A stretch of DNA of 64,000 nucleotides from Rariglobus sp041662485 (GTDB lineage: Bacteria > Verrucomicrobiota > Verrucomicrobiia > Opitutales > Opitutaceae). The notes beneath the pieces were generated by a model. It saw only the letters and a list, made by a program, of their open reading frames with translations. It ran no database searches and had not been told where the DNA came from. Position numbers and translations under genes: made by a program. The stretch lies in NCBI GenBank assembly GCA_041662485.1, contig JBAZSJ010000013.1:36051-100050 (forward strand). Reading direction: 5' to 3'. Positions 52,935 to 60,664 of the stretch are shown here, in pieces; positions within the stretch are counted from its first letter, which is position 1, and every line of letters starts with the position of its first letter.

Positions 52935-53822
52935 TCAGTTCAGCGGCGACGGATACGCGCCGCTGGCGACGAGCGCCGCGATGGCGGCCTGCACGCGCGG
53001 CTTGTCTTCGCGATAAGTCACGCCGAACCATTGGTCCGTCGTGGGCAGCACGCGCACGCGCGCCTCGCCGGCGGCGAGCAGGTCGTTCACCGCAAAGGGC
53101 AGGTAAAATTCGGTCTTCTCCGTCGTGCCGTTGAGCGCGAGAAACGCGCGCCAGCGCGCATCCAGCAGGGGCAGGAACGCCGGCGTAAAGCCCCAGCAGT
53201 TCATCGAGACCGTGGTGGCCGGCGCGTATTTGAGCCCCACGCCCACCTCCCCGGCCAGGATGCCGGTGTGCTCCTCGATGCCCTGCAACACCCCGTCCGC
53301 GCCCACCGCGCACACGCCGCGCGACACCGCGCCGTGCTCGGACAGCGTGTTGGCGAGCGCGAAGCCCACCATCGCGAACTCCGGGGGATGCGCCTTCGCC
53401 GCTCCCGCCGCGCGCAGAAACACCGCAAGGCGTTCAAACGAACCCGCCCCGTAGAAGTCGTCGGCGTTCACCACCGCGAACGGCCCGTCCAGCGCCTCGC
53501 GCGCGCACCACACCGCGTGACCCGTGCCCCACGGCTTCGTGCGGACGGACGGCGGGACGTGACCGGCGGGCAGCGCGTCGAGCGCCTGAAACACGTAGTC
53601 AACCCGCACACGCCCCTCGAAACGCGAGCCGATCACGGCGCGAAACTCCGCCTCGAAATCGCGGCGGATGACAAACAGCACGCGGCCGAAGCCGGCGCGC
53701 ATCGCGTCATACACGGAGTAGTCGAGCACGGTTTCACCCGACGGCCCCATCGGGTCCACCTGCTTGAGTCCGCCGTAGCGCGAACCCATGCCCGCGGCGA
53801 GAACGACCAGTGTGAGTGTCAT
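52935..53822 (-). CDS. Sugar-1-phosphate nucleotidyltransferase
   Basis: 295 aa from ATG 53822. GT-A-like NTP-transferase: VVLAAGMGSRYGGLKQ (6-21), KPWGTGHAVWCAREAL near 100, and VVNADDFYG with the metal-binding Asp near 120. Related to UTP-glucose-1-phosphate uridylyltransferases but diverged. Probably makes UDP-sugar from the product of the NahK-like kinase downstream. Divergent from the GntR-type regulator. Confidence 0.85.
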   Translation of the reverse strand: MTLTLVVLAAGMGSRYGGLKQVDPMGPSGETVLDYSVYDAMRAGFGRVLFVIRRDFEAEFRAVIGSRFEGRVRVDYVFQALDALPAGHVPPSVRTKPWGTGHAVWCAREALDGPFAVVNADDFYGAGSFERLAVFLRAAGAAKAHPPEFAMVGFALANTLSEHGAVSRGVCAVGADGVLQGIEEHTGILAGEVGVGLKYAPATTVSMNCWGFTPAFLPLLDARWRAFLALNGTTEKTEFYLPFAVNDLLAAGEARVRVLPTTDQWFGVTYREDKPRVQAAIAALVASGAYPSPLN

Positions 53823-53851
53823 GCGGTCAAACCAAACAAAACGGCCATTTA

Positions 53852-53873
53852 TGCAACAAAATATTTTGTTGCA
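53852..53873. promoter_or_regulatory. Perfect 22-bp palindrome, candidate operator
   Basis: Arm TGCAACAAAAT followed directly by its exact inverse ATTTTGTTGCA, in the 82-bp gap between the nucleotidyltransferase (minus) and the GntR-type regulator (plus). Probably the regulator's own binding site, controlling both directions. Confidence 0.65.
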
Positions 53874-53904
53874 AAATGAAGCACGCGCTCCTCGTGTTTC
53901 ATTT

Positions 53905-54990
53905 ATGCCCTCCCGCCCCTCCGAGCCGAAACCCAGCAGGCGCCTCGACCTTTTTTTGCGGGCCCGCGCGATCGACGACGCCTGGCCGGTGGACCGCCCC
54001 CTGCCCACGACCCGCGAGCTCGCCAAACGCTTCAAGCTCTCGGCCGCCACCGCGTTTCGCACGTTGCAGGAGCTGGCCCGTGAAAACCTTTTCTGGCAGC
54101 ACACCAGCGGACGGTTTTACCGCGCGGTCGCCCGCCCCCTGCTCGACCGTCCCAAGCCGGTGGCCTGCCTGATCCGCCGTCTGGAGCTGTGCAGCGCGCT
54201 CTACCGAGAACTGCTCGAGGGCGTCAGCGCCGGCGCCGGCGAGGCGCGGCGCGCCATGCTGCTCTGGCACGACGACGTGCTGGTCAACCACGCCGATCCC
54301 GCCCGGTCGCCGCGCTTCGCCGGGATGGACTCCCAGCGGCTGCTGCTGGACGATTTTCTCGGGCGCCACGGGGACGCCGCCGGCGGCTATCTCCTCGACC
54401 ACGTGTGGTCGGACGCCGTGCTCAAACGGGCCGGACGCCGGCTCGCTCCCGGCGTGCTCCTCTTTCGCAAGGCCCCGTCCGGTCTGCCGCTGTCCAACGC
54501 CCATGCCGATTTCGGGAACGCGGCGACCCAGGCGATCTCGCATCTGCTCGGACGCGGCTTCACGCGCATCGTGCCGGTCGAGCCGTTCCCCGGCGATCCG
54601 GCGGTGGAGGAATTTTTCTCCGCCGTCGAACATGCCGCCACCGCGCTCGCCTGCCGTGAACGCCTCGCCCCCCGAAGCCGCGCCCACACCCCCGAGGAAG
54701 GCGCCGCGCTGCTCCAAAGCCTGCCTCGCGACGCACGCACCGCCCTCCTGGTTCCCGAAGACCACACCGCCACGCGGCTGCATGCGCAAATCAGGCAAAA
54801 CGGCCGCCCCTGTCCCGCCCAAATCGGCATTCTGGCGGTGATGGGAACAAGCGTGAGCGCCGCCGACGGACTCAGCCGGCTTACGTTCGATTTCCGGGCC
54901 ATGGGCCGCACGGCGGTCGCCCTGCTCGCGGAGCCCCGGCCCCGCAACGTGGCCTTCACCGCCACGTTCCACCAAGGCGAGACGACCTGA
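53905..54990 (+). CDS. GntR-type regulator with LacI-like effector domain
   Basis: 361 aa from ATG 53905. Winged HTH at about 10-75 (ARAIDDAWPVDRPLPTTRELAKRFKLSAATAFRTLQELARENLF), then a periplasmic-binding-like sensor ending in SRLTFDFRAMGRTAVALLAEP as in LacI/GalR family members. Combines a GntR-like DNA-binding domain with a sugar sensor. Likely controls the divergent hexosamine-salvage genes and perhaps the oxidoreductase at 55252. Confidence 0.85.
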   Translation: MPSRPSEPKPSRRLDLFLRARAIDDAWPVDRPLPTTRELAKRFKLSAATAFRTLQELARENLFWQHTSGRFYRAVARPLLDRPKPVACLIRRLELCSALYRELLEGVSAGAGEARRAMLLWHDDVLVNHADPARSPRFAGMDSQRLLLDDFLGRHGDAAGGYLLDHVWSDAVLKRAGRRLAPGVLLFRKAPSGLPLSNAHADFGNAATQAISHLLGRGFTRIVPVEPFPGDPAVEEFFSAVEHAATALACRERLAPRSRAHTPEEGAALLQSLPRDARTALLVPEDHTATRLHAQIRQNGRPCPAQIGILAVMGTSVSAADGLSRLTFDFRAMGRTAVALLAEPRPRNVAFTATFHQGETT

Positions 54991-55005
54991 CAAAAAGCGA
55001 CTCGC

Positions 55006-55079
55006 GCAGGGCCGGCGCTCTCACCGCGCCGACTCGGTGTCGTCCGTCCTGCGAGGCATGGCGCAAGCGCCAGCCCTAC
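55006..55079. repeat. Intergenic hairpin element, GGGCTGGCGCTTGCGCCATG family
   Basis: Left arm (GCA)GGGCCGGCGCTCTCACCG (CGCC), right arm GGCATGGCGCAAGCGCCAGC (CCTAC). A degraded left arm distinguishes this copy. Lies downstream of the GntR-type gene. Confidence 0.7.
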
Positions 55080-55177
55080 ACGGCAGGCCGAGGCGGCGTG
55101 ATGGACGGGATGTCAGGAACGCTATAAGCATAACATCTTGTTAAAAGGCCGATTATAAGTATCGGTAATTTTCAATT

Positions 55178-55212
55178 GTAACCAGTTACTTTATCCTTGC
55201 GTAACTGGTTAC
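55178..55212. promoter_or_regulatory. Tandem operator sites GTAAC(C/T)(A/G)GTTACTTTA
   Basis: GTAACCAGTTAC at 55178-55189 and GTAACTGGTTAC at 55201-55212; each is a near-palindrome and both are followed by TTTA. Start-to-start spacing is 23 bp, about two helical turns. Lies 40 bp before the oxidoreductase ATG in an AT-rich stretch. Probably bound by a GntR/LacI-type protein. Confidence 0.6.
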
Positions 55213-55251
55213 TTTAATTACCCAATTATCCCGTAACCTCTATTTCCAAGT

Positions 55252-56394
55252 ATGATTCGCCTCGGTTTAATCGGTGTAGGTCAGCGTCTCGCCCACATGG
55301 TCGCCTGCTTTAAAGCCAGCGATCCCTCGCTGCGTGTCGTCGGCATCGTGGACCCCGACCGCGAAGGCGCCCTCGCCCGCCTTCCGGAATCCGAACGCGC
55401 CCACGCCCGTTTTTACGACACGCTGGACGCCCTGTTGCGCGAGGCCCGGCCCGATGCGATCGCCATCGGCACGCGTTGCAACCTCCACGCCCCGCTGGCG
55501 GCCACCGTCGCGACCACCGGCCTTCCCCTGTTCCTCGAAAAACCCGTGGCGGTGACCATGACTCAGGCCCGCGCCCTTGAACAGGCGTTCGCCCGGTCGG
55601 ACTCCGAGGTCGTGGTGAGCTTCCCGCTCCGCGTCTCCCGCCTCTGCCGCATGGCAAAAGCCCGCGTCGAGGCCGGCGAGCTCGGCCGCCTCGAGCACCT
55701 GCTCGGCGTCAACTACGTTCCCTACGGCAACGTTTACTTCGACTCGTGGTATCGCGACTACCGGATCACCCAGGGCCTTTTCCTCCAGAAAGCCACCCAC
55801 GACTTCGACTACCTCTCCTTTCTGGCCGGCTCGCCGATCGTCCGCGTCGCCGCGATGGCGCAGCACGGCCGGGTGTTTCGCGACCGCTCGCTGGAGCCGG
55901 CGGAAGGCGACGACACGCACGCCTATTTCGACGGCATCGGCCTCCCCGAAACCGGCATGAACGAGGACGCCTCCAGCGCGCTCCTCGAATTCGCCAACGG
56001 CTCGCAGGGCGTCTACACGCAGGTTTTCTATTCCAAGCACGAGGCGCAGGCCCGCGGCGCCACCCTCAGCGGCCTGCGCGGCACGCTGCGTTTCGACTGG
56101 TATCGGAACGAACTCCTCGTCCACGCGCACGACAAGGCCGCGACCGTCACCGACCGGCCTCCCGAGGGGCTCGATCACTTCGGCGGCGACGGCGTGCTGG
56201 CGGACAACTTTGTCGACGTCATCCACGGCCGCGCCCGCTCCTTCTGCCCCATTGCCACCGGCCTTCAAAGCGTCTACGCCTGTCTCGCCGCCAAAGAAAG
56301 CGCGGCCACCGGCCGTTTCGTGAACGTGCAGACGCTCACCCACCTCGCGGCCTCGGCCGCCACCACCCCGGTCCTCTCCTCCGCCGCTTCCTGA
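55252..56394 (+). CDS. Gfo/Idh/MocA family oxidoreductase
   Basis: 380 aa. N-terminal Rossmann fold IRLGLIGVGQRL (dinucleotide loop), IGTRCNLHA and the family EKP motif LFLEKPVAVT near 104-110, then the C-terminal alpha/beta domain with KATHDFDYLSFLAG (His/Asp catalytic region) near 182. Oxidises or reduces sugars or inositols with NAD(P). Substrate unknown. Downstream of tandem operator sites. Confidence 0.92.
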   Translation: MIRLGLIGVGQRLAHMVACFKASDPSLRVVGIVDPDREGALARLPESERAHARFYDTLDALLREARPDAIAIGTRCNLHAPLAATVATTGLPLFLEKPVAVTMTQARALEQAFARSDSEVVVSFPLRVSRLCRMAKARVEAGELGRLEHLLGVNYVPYGNVYFDSWYRDYRITQGLFLQKATHDFDYLSFLAGSPIVRVAAMAQHGRVFRDRSLEPAEGDDTHAYFDGIGLPETGMNEDASSALLEFANGSQGVYTQVFYSKHEAQARGATLSGLRGTLRFDWYRNELLVHAHDKAATVTDRPPEGLDHFGGDGVLADNFVDVIHGRARSFCPIATGLQSVYACLAAKESAATGRFVNVQTLTHLAASAATTPVLSSAAS

Positions 56395-56402
56395 CCACGA
56401 CC

Positions 56403-56516
56403 ATGACCCTCCAGGAAATTGTCACTCCCGCCGGCCCGGCCGCGGCCACGCCCCCCGCCGCGCGCATGCCGCTCCGCTTTATACCGCGCGAGTCGAGAGG
56501 GCCACTTTCAGCCTGA
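56403..56516 (+). CDS. Possible small ORF (37 aa), unknown
   Basis: MTLQEIVTPAGPAAATPP..., Ala/Pro-rich, 8 bp after the oxidoreductase stop. No family. Could be the remnant 5' end of a longer gene or non-coding. Confidence 0.2.
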   Translation: MTLQEIVTPAGPAAATPPAARMPLRFIPRESRGPLSA

Positions 56517-56547
56517 GAACAATTAACGTCCGTCACACATCAACATC

Positions 56548-57261
56548 ATGAACACGCTCCACCGCCTGCTCGCCCTTCCGGTCCTCGTATTGACCGTTGC
56601 CACCACCCACGCCGGAACCTTCGCCGACATCAATGTGCTGGATGCAAGCGATGCCGACTGGGCCGCCATTCCAGCCACTGTGACAGGTGCCACCGGCAAT
56701 ACTGTCGCGGCCGGCACACTTGATGTCACCGAGATAAAATTCGCCAACAATGCCACCGACTTGTTCATCCTGGTTCGCTTCGCGGAAGCCGTGAATCCGA
56801 ATCAGTCTGCCAACGATCCTTATACAGGATTCGCACTCTATTTTGGTGTTGATCGCGATAGCAGCTACACCACCGGAAATAATATCTTCGGCGTGAATCA
56901 GGTAGGCGTCGAGGCTCGCTGGGCAAACGACTATCCCATCAGCGAGGTAGGAGGCGCCCTCTCCTCCCAAGCTTACATCGGCAATTACAACCAATCGACT
57001 TCCTTTCAGGAATACCGCATCCCGCTCAACACCAGTTTTGTCGGGGGCTCGCTTGATGGCCAATCGGTTTTCGGAAGCGGGCCGTTCACCTTCGTATTCT
57101 ACACAGCCGGCAACGGGCCCCTCGGAGGTTTCGACGACTTCGTCGTTTCAACCTACACGTTCGCAGCCATCCCCGAGCCCTCCACCTACGTCGCCCTAGC
57201 CGGCCTCGCCATCCTCGGTTTTGTGCTCCACCGTAGACGCGCCGTCCGCAACCCGCGCTAG
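56548..57261 (+). CDS. Small PEP-CTERM secreted protein
   Basis: 237 aa with signal peptide 1-22 (THA). Mature part is beta-rich with Asn/Ser/Thr-rich stretches and resembles extracellular sugar-binding-like domains (ATDLFILVRFAEAV, GFALYFGVDRDSS). C-terminus IPEPSTYVALAGLAILGFVL then RRRAVRNPR: an exosortase signal almost identical in style to the one at 37534. Function unknown. Confidence 0.85.
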   Translation: MNTLHRLLALPVLVLTVATTHAGTFADINVLDASDADWAAIPATVTGATGNTVAAGTLDVTEIKFANNATDLFILVRFAEAVNPNQSANDPYTGFALYFGVDRDSSYTTGNNIFGVNQVGVEARWANDYPISEVGGALSSQAYIGNYNQSTSFQEYRIPLNTSFVGGSLDGQSVFGSGPFTFVFYTAGNGPLGGFDDFVVSTYTFAAIPEPSTYVALAGLAILGFVLHRRRAVRNPR

Positions 57262-57310
57262 AGGCCCGGGGCACCCGAAAATACGCCCGCCGACGCACCT
57301 TCGCACCACC

Positions 57311-57952
57311 ATGAACCATCCGCCTCTTCATCGACGCCCGGCTGGTTTCACGCTCATCGAATTGCTGGCCGTGATCGCCATCATCGGCGTCCTCGCGGCC
57401 ATTCTTTTCTCCGTGCTCGGCCATGTGCGGCGCACCACCCAGGAAACCCAGTCGCTCGCCAAGCTCCGCCAAATCGGATCCGCCACGCTGCTCTACGCCG
57501 GCGAAAATCGTGGCGGTCTTCCTGTCTGGCATAATTACACCACCGGCGTCTATTGGTGGCGCACCCTCCAACCCTATATCGGCGAAGATCCCGAGGTTTT
57601 CCACAGCCCGGCCCATGAAGGTTTCAACGCCGAGAACCTCGCCGAAACGATCTCCTACGGTTGGAATTATCCCGTGCTCGGCCGCCACATCGGCGACTCG
57701 AGCAAGGAGGCGGACCACACCCTCATCATTAACGATTTCGCCAATCCATCCAAAACCCTGGTCGCCGCCGATGCCCGCGACTATTCGTGGGGATTCATCT
57801 CAGCCGACTCTCCACCCGCGTATGGTCGCTACGGCGACAACATCCCGTCCGTTTTTCTCGATGGTCATGTCAGCAGCCGCCCTGGTGACGAATTCCGTCA
57901 GGCCGATCCTTGGTTCAACGTCGTGAAAACTCTTCCACCCGACAAAAACTGA
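57311..57952 (+). CDS. Type II secretion-like pseudopilin / prepilin-type protein
   Basis: 213 aa from ATG 57311. Class III prepilin leader RRPAG|FTLIELLAVIAIIGVLAAI with Glu at +5, followed by an extracellular domain (YAGENRGGLPVWHNYTTGVYWW, FLDGHVSSRPGDEF) typical of the many prepilin-type proteins of Verrucomicrobiota and Planctomycetota. Probably secreted or assembled by a T2SS/pilus system. Same-strand run with the PEP-CTERM gene. Confidence 0.87.
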   Translation: MNHPPLHRRPAGFTLIELLAVIAIIGVLAAILFSVLGHVRRTTQETQSLAKLRQIGSATLLYAGENRGGLPVWHNYTTGVYWWRTLQPYIGEDPEVFHSPAHEGFNAENLAETISYGWNYPVLGRHIGDSSKEADHTLIINDFANPSKTLVAADARDYSWGFISADSPPAYGRYGDNIPSVFLDGHVSSRPGDEFRQADPWFNVVKTLPPDKN

Positions 57953-57971
57953 CCTGCTCAACCAGCCCCCT

Positions 57972-58502
57972 ATGAAGCCGCTCTTCCTCCCGCTCTTCGC
58001 CCTCCTCTGCGCCACCGTCTCCGCCCAGCCGTTCACGCAACCGGCCACCTCGACGACCGCACCCGCAGGCTCCGGCCTTGTCGCCGCCAACGCCACCGTC
58101 TCCAAAGGCATCCTCACCCTCAGCTTGAAGTCCAACGGCGGGGAATTCACCTCGTGGACCCACGTCTTCATCGACCTCGGCTCCGCCGCCAAACCTTCCT
58201 ACAACCACACCTCCGGCAAACCCGCCGGCAACAGCTTTGAAATCCTTCTCGAGGGCGCGCAGGCTTACCGCTTCACGGGCGATTCCCCCAACGTCTGGTC
58301 TTGGTCCCCCCTCGCCGGCGTCACCGTCGAACGCACCGTCACCGGCGACACGCTCACACTGAAGACCGCGCTCGCCCCGCTCGGCCTGCCCGCCGGCGCC
58401 ACCGTCCGCCTCTTCGCCTCCACCTACACCGAGAACTACGCCGACACCCTCGACACCCTCCCGCGCAACACCGGCGTCTGGAGCCTCGCCGTGCCGAAGT
58501 AA
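57972..58502 (+). CDS. Secreted protein of unknown function
   Basis: 176 aa with signal peptide 1-19 (VSA). Mature region is beta-rich (GSGLVAANATVSKGILTLSLKSNGG, YRFTGDSPNVWSWSPLAGV, LTLKTALAPLGLPAGATVRL). No recognised family. 19 bp after the pseudopilin, so probably same operon. Confidence 0.7.
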   Translation: MKPLFLPLFALLCATVSAQPFTQPATSTTAPAGSGLVAANATVSKGILTLSLKSNGGEFTSWTHVFIDLGSAAKPSYNHTSGKPAGNSFEILLEGAQAYRFTGDSPNVWSWSPLAGVTVERTVTGDTLTLKTALAPLGLPAGATVRLFASTYTENYADTLDTLPRNTGVWSLAVPK

Positions 58503-58529
58503 TCCCCGGCTCAACGCCCGCCACTCCGT

Positions 58530-58640
58530 GTAGGGCTGGCGCTCGCGCCACGCCTCGGCCGTTCCTTTCGTCTCCGTCGCGCCGGTAGCCGCAGGTCCCT
58601 CCGTTTCTCAAACCAGGCATGGCGCAAGCGCCAGCCCTAC
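58530..58640. repeat. Intergenic hairpin element, GTAGGGCTGGCGCTTGCGCC family
   Basis: Left arm GTAGGGCTGGCGCTCGCGCC (ACGCCTC), right arm GGCATGGCGCAAGCGCCAGC (CCTAC), long loop. The right arm contains an in-frame ATG (MAQAPAL...) for the symporter downstream, but a later GTG is the better start. Confidence 0.85.
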
Positions 58641-58675
58641 ATCCGCGCCGACCGCCCTTCCTCCAACACCGCCCC

Positions 58676-60655
58676 GTGCACACCCTCGACTGGATCATCC
58701 TCGCCGTCTCGCTCAGCGCCCTGCTCATCGTGTGCGCGCGCGCCGGCCGGCACATGAAGGGCGTGTCCGACTACCTCGTGGCCAACCGCTGCGCGGGCCG
58801 CTACCTGCTCACGCTCTCCGAGGGCGCCGCCGGTCTCGGCGCGATCACCGTCGTCGGCACCTTCGAGATTTTTTTCAACGCCGGCTTCGTGCCGCTGTGG
58901 TGGGGTTACTTTCTCGCCCCGCTCGGCCTCTTCATCGCGCTCAGCGGCTTCGTCATCTACCGCTACCGGCAGACGCGCGCCATGACGATGGCCCAGTTCA
59001 TCGAGATGCGCTACTCGCGCCGCTTTCGCCTCTTTTTCGGCGCCCTCACCTTTGTCTCCGGCGTCATCAACTACGGCATCTTCCCCGCCGTCACCGTGCG
59101 CTGCTTCATGCAGTTCTGCGGAATCCCCGCCACGCTCCCGCTCGGCGGCTTCGACCTGCCGATGTTTCCTTCGCTGATGGCGCTCGAACTCGGCCTCGCC
59201 CTCGGGCTCGTGTGGATCGGCGGACAGATCACCATCCTCATCTCCGACTTCCTGCAGGCCGCCTTCTGCATGGTCGTGTTCATCGTGCTGATGGTTTTCT
59301 TCCTCTGGCTCATGCCATGGGGCGACCTGATCACCGGCCTCGCGATGGCGCCCGCCGGGGCCTCGATGATTCATCCGTTCAAGACCGGCAACTCCGCCGA
59401 CTTCAACACCGCCTACTACCTCATCGGCGCGTTCATGGTCGTTTACACCACGCGCGCCTGGCAGGGCACCTCCGGCTACAACGCCTCCGCCCGCTCCCCC
59501 CACGAAGCCCGCATGGCCGGCATCCTCGCCAACTGGCGCTCGATGGGCCAGAACCTCGCGCTGCTCCTCATGCCGCTCTGCGTTTACGCCGTGCTGCACA
59601 ACCCCTCCTTCGCCTCGCAGGCCGCCGAGATCCAGGCGCTGCTCGCCAACATCTCCGACCCCGTCACCCGCGCGCAACTCACCGTCCCCGCCGGTCTCAC
59701 CGTGCTCCTGCCCGTGGGCTTCCTCGGCCTGCTGGCGACCGTGCTGGTCGCCGCCGCCCTCAGCACCGACAACGCCTACCTGCATTCGTGGGGCACCATT
59801 TTTATCCAGGATGTCGTCCTTCCCCTGCGAAATAAACCCCTCGAACCCGCCCAGCACGTCCGCTGGCTGCGCCGCTCCTCCCTCGGCGTGGCCGTCTTCG
59901 CGTTTGGCTTCAGCCTCCTGTTTCCGCTCAAGGACTACGTGTTCATGTTTTTCGACATCACCGGCGCCATCTTCCTCGGCGGCGCCGGCGCGGCCATCAT
60001 CGGCGGACTCTACTGGCGTCGCGGCAGCACCGCCGCCGCCTGGTCCGCCATGATCACCGGCGGCGTCCTCGCCACCGGTGGACTCGCCGTGCAAAGCGCC
60101 TGGCCGTCCCGCCTCGCCCCGTGGCTGGGCGGCGTCTTCACCGACAACGCCTGGATCGCCGCCCACGCCGCCAAATTCCCGTTCAACGGCCGCGAGATCA
60201 TGTTCGGCGCGATGCTTGCCGCGCTCCTCGTCTACGTCGTCGTGTCCCTGTGCGGACGCACCCGCTTCGACCTGGAAAAAATGCTCGGCCGCGAGGCCCG
60301 CGTCGCCCACGACCCGCTCGCCGCCCCGCGTTTCGGCTGGCGCGAACGCATCGCCGAAACCCTCGGCAGCGGTCCCGAGTTCACGCGCGGCGACCGGATC
60401 ATCTGCCGCGGCACCCTCGTGTGGACCCTCGCCTGGTGGCTCATCTTTGTCGGCGGCACCGCCTACAACCTCGCCGTCGACGTGCCCGATTCGTCGTGGG
60501 CGTCCTTCTGGAAATGGAACATCTGGATCAGCATCCCCATCGGCGTCGGCGCCACCGTCTGGTTTCTGGTCGGGGGCATCCGCGACTTCCGCCGGATGTT
60601 CGTCGACCTGAACGCCAAAACCGCCTCCACCGAAACCGGTGAAGAGCGACGCTAG
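58676..60655 (+). CDS. Sodium:solute symporter (SSS family)
   Basis: 659 aa from GTG 58676 (VHTLDWIILAVSLSALLIV); an ATG at 58619 lies in the repeat and would add residues read from it. About 13 TM helices, with LSEGAAGLGAITVVGTFEIFF, YTTRAWQGTSGYNASARSPHEARMAG and AAALSTDNAYLHSWGTIFIQD in SSS positions, the last containing the Na2-type Ser/Thr site. Imports a sugar, sugar acid or amino acid with Na+. The substrate is not readable. Confidence 0.9.
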   Translation: MHTLDWIILAVSLSALLIVCARAGRHMKGVSDYLVANRCAGRYLLTLSEGAAGLGAITVVGTFEIFFNAGFVPLWWGYFLAPLGLFIALSGFVIYRYRQTRAMTMAQFIEMRYSRRFRLFFGALTFVSGVINYGIFPAVTVRCFMQFCGIPATLPLGGFDLPMFPSLMALELGLALGLVWIGGQITILISDFLQAAFCMVVFIVLMVFFLWLMPWGDLITGLAMAPAGASMIHPFKTGNSADFNTAYYLIGAFMVVYTTRAWQGTSGYNASARSPHEARMAGILANWRSMGQNLALLLMPLCVYAVLHNPSFASQAAEIQALLANISDPVTRAQLTVPAGLTVLLPVGFLGLLATVLVAAALSTDNAYLHSWGTIFIQDVVLPLRNKPLEPAQHVRWLRRSSLGVAVFAFGFSLLFPLKDYVFMFFDITGAIFLGGAGAAIIGGLYWRRGSTAAAWSAMITGGVLATGGLAVQSAWPSRLAPWLGGVFTDNAWIAAHAAKFPFNGREIMFGAMLAALLVYVVVSLCGRTRFDLEKMLGREARVAHDPLAAPRFGWRERIAETLGSGPEFTRGDRIICRGTLVWTLAWWLIFVGGTAYNLAVDVPDSSWASFWKWNIWISIPIGVGATVWFLVGGIRDFRRMFVDLNAKTASTETGEERR

Positions 60656-60664
60656 CCGCTTCCC

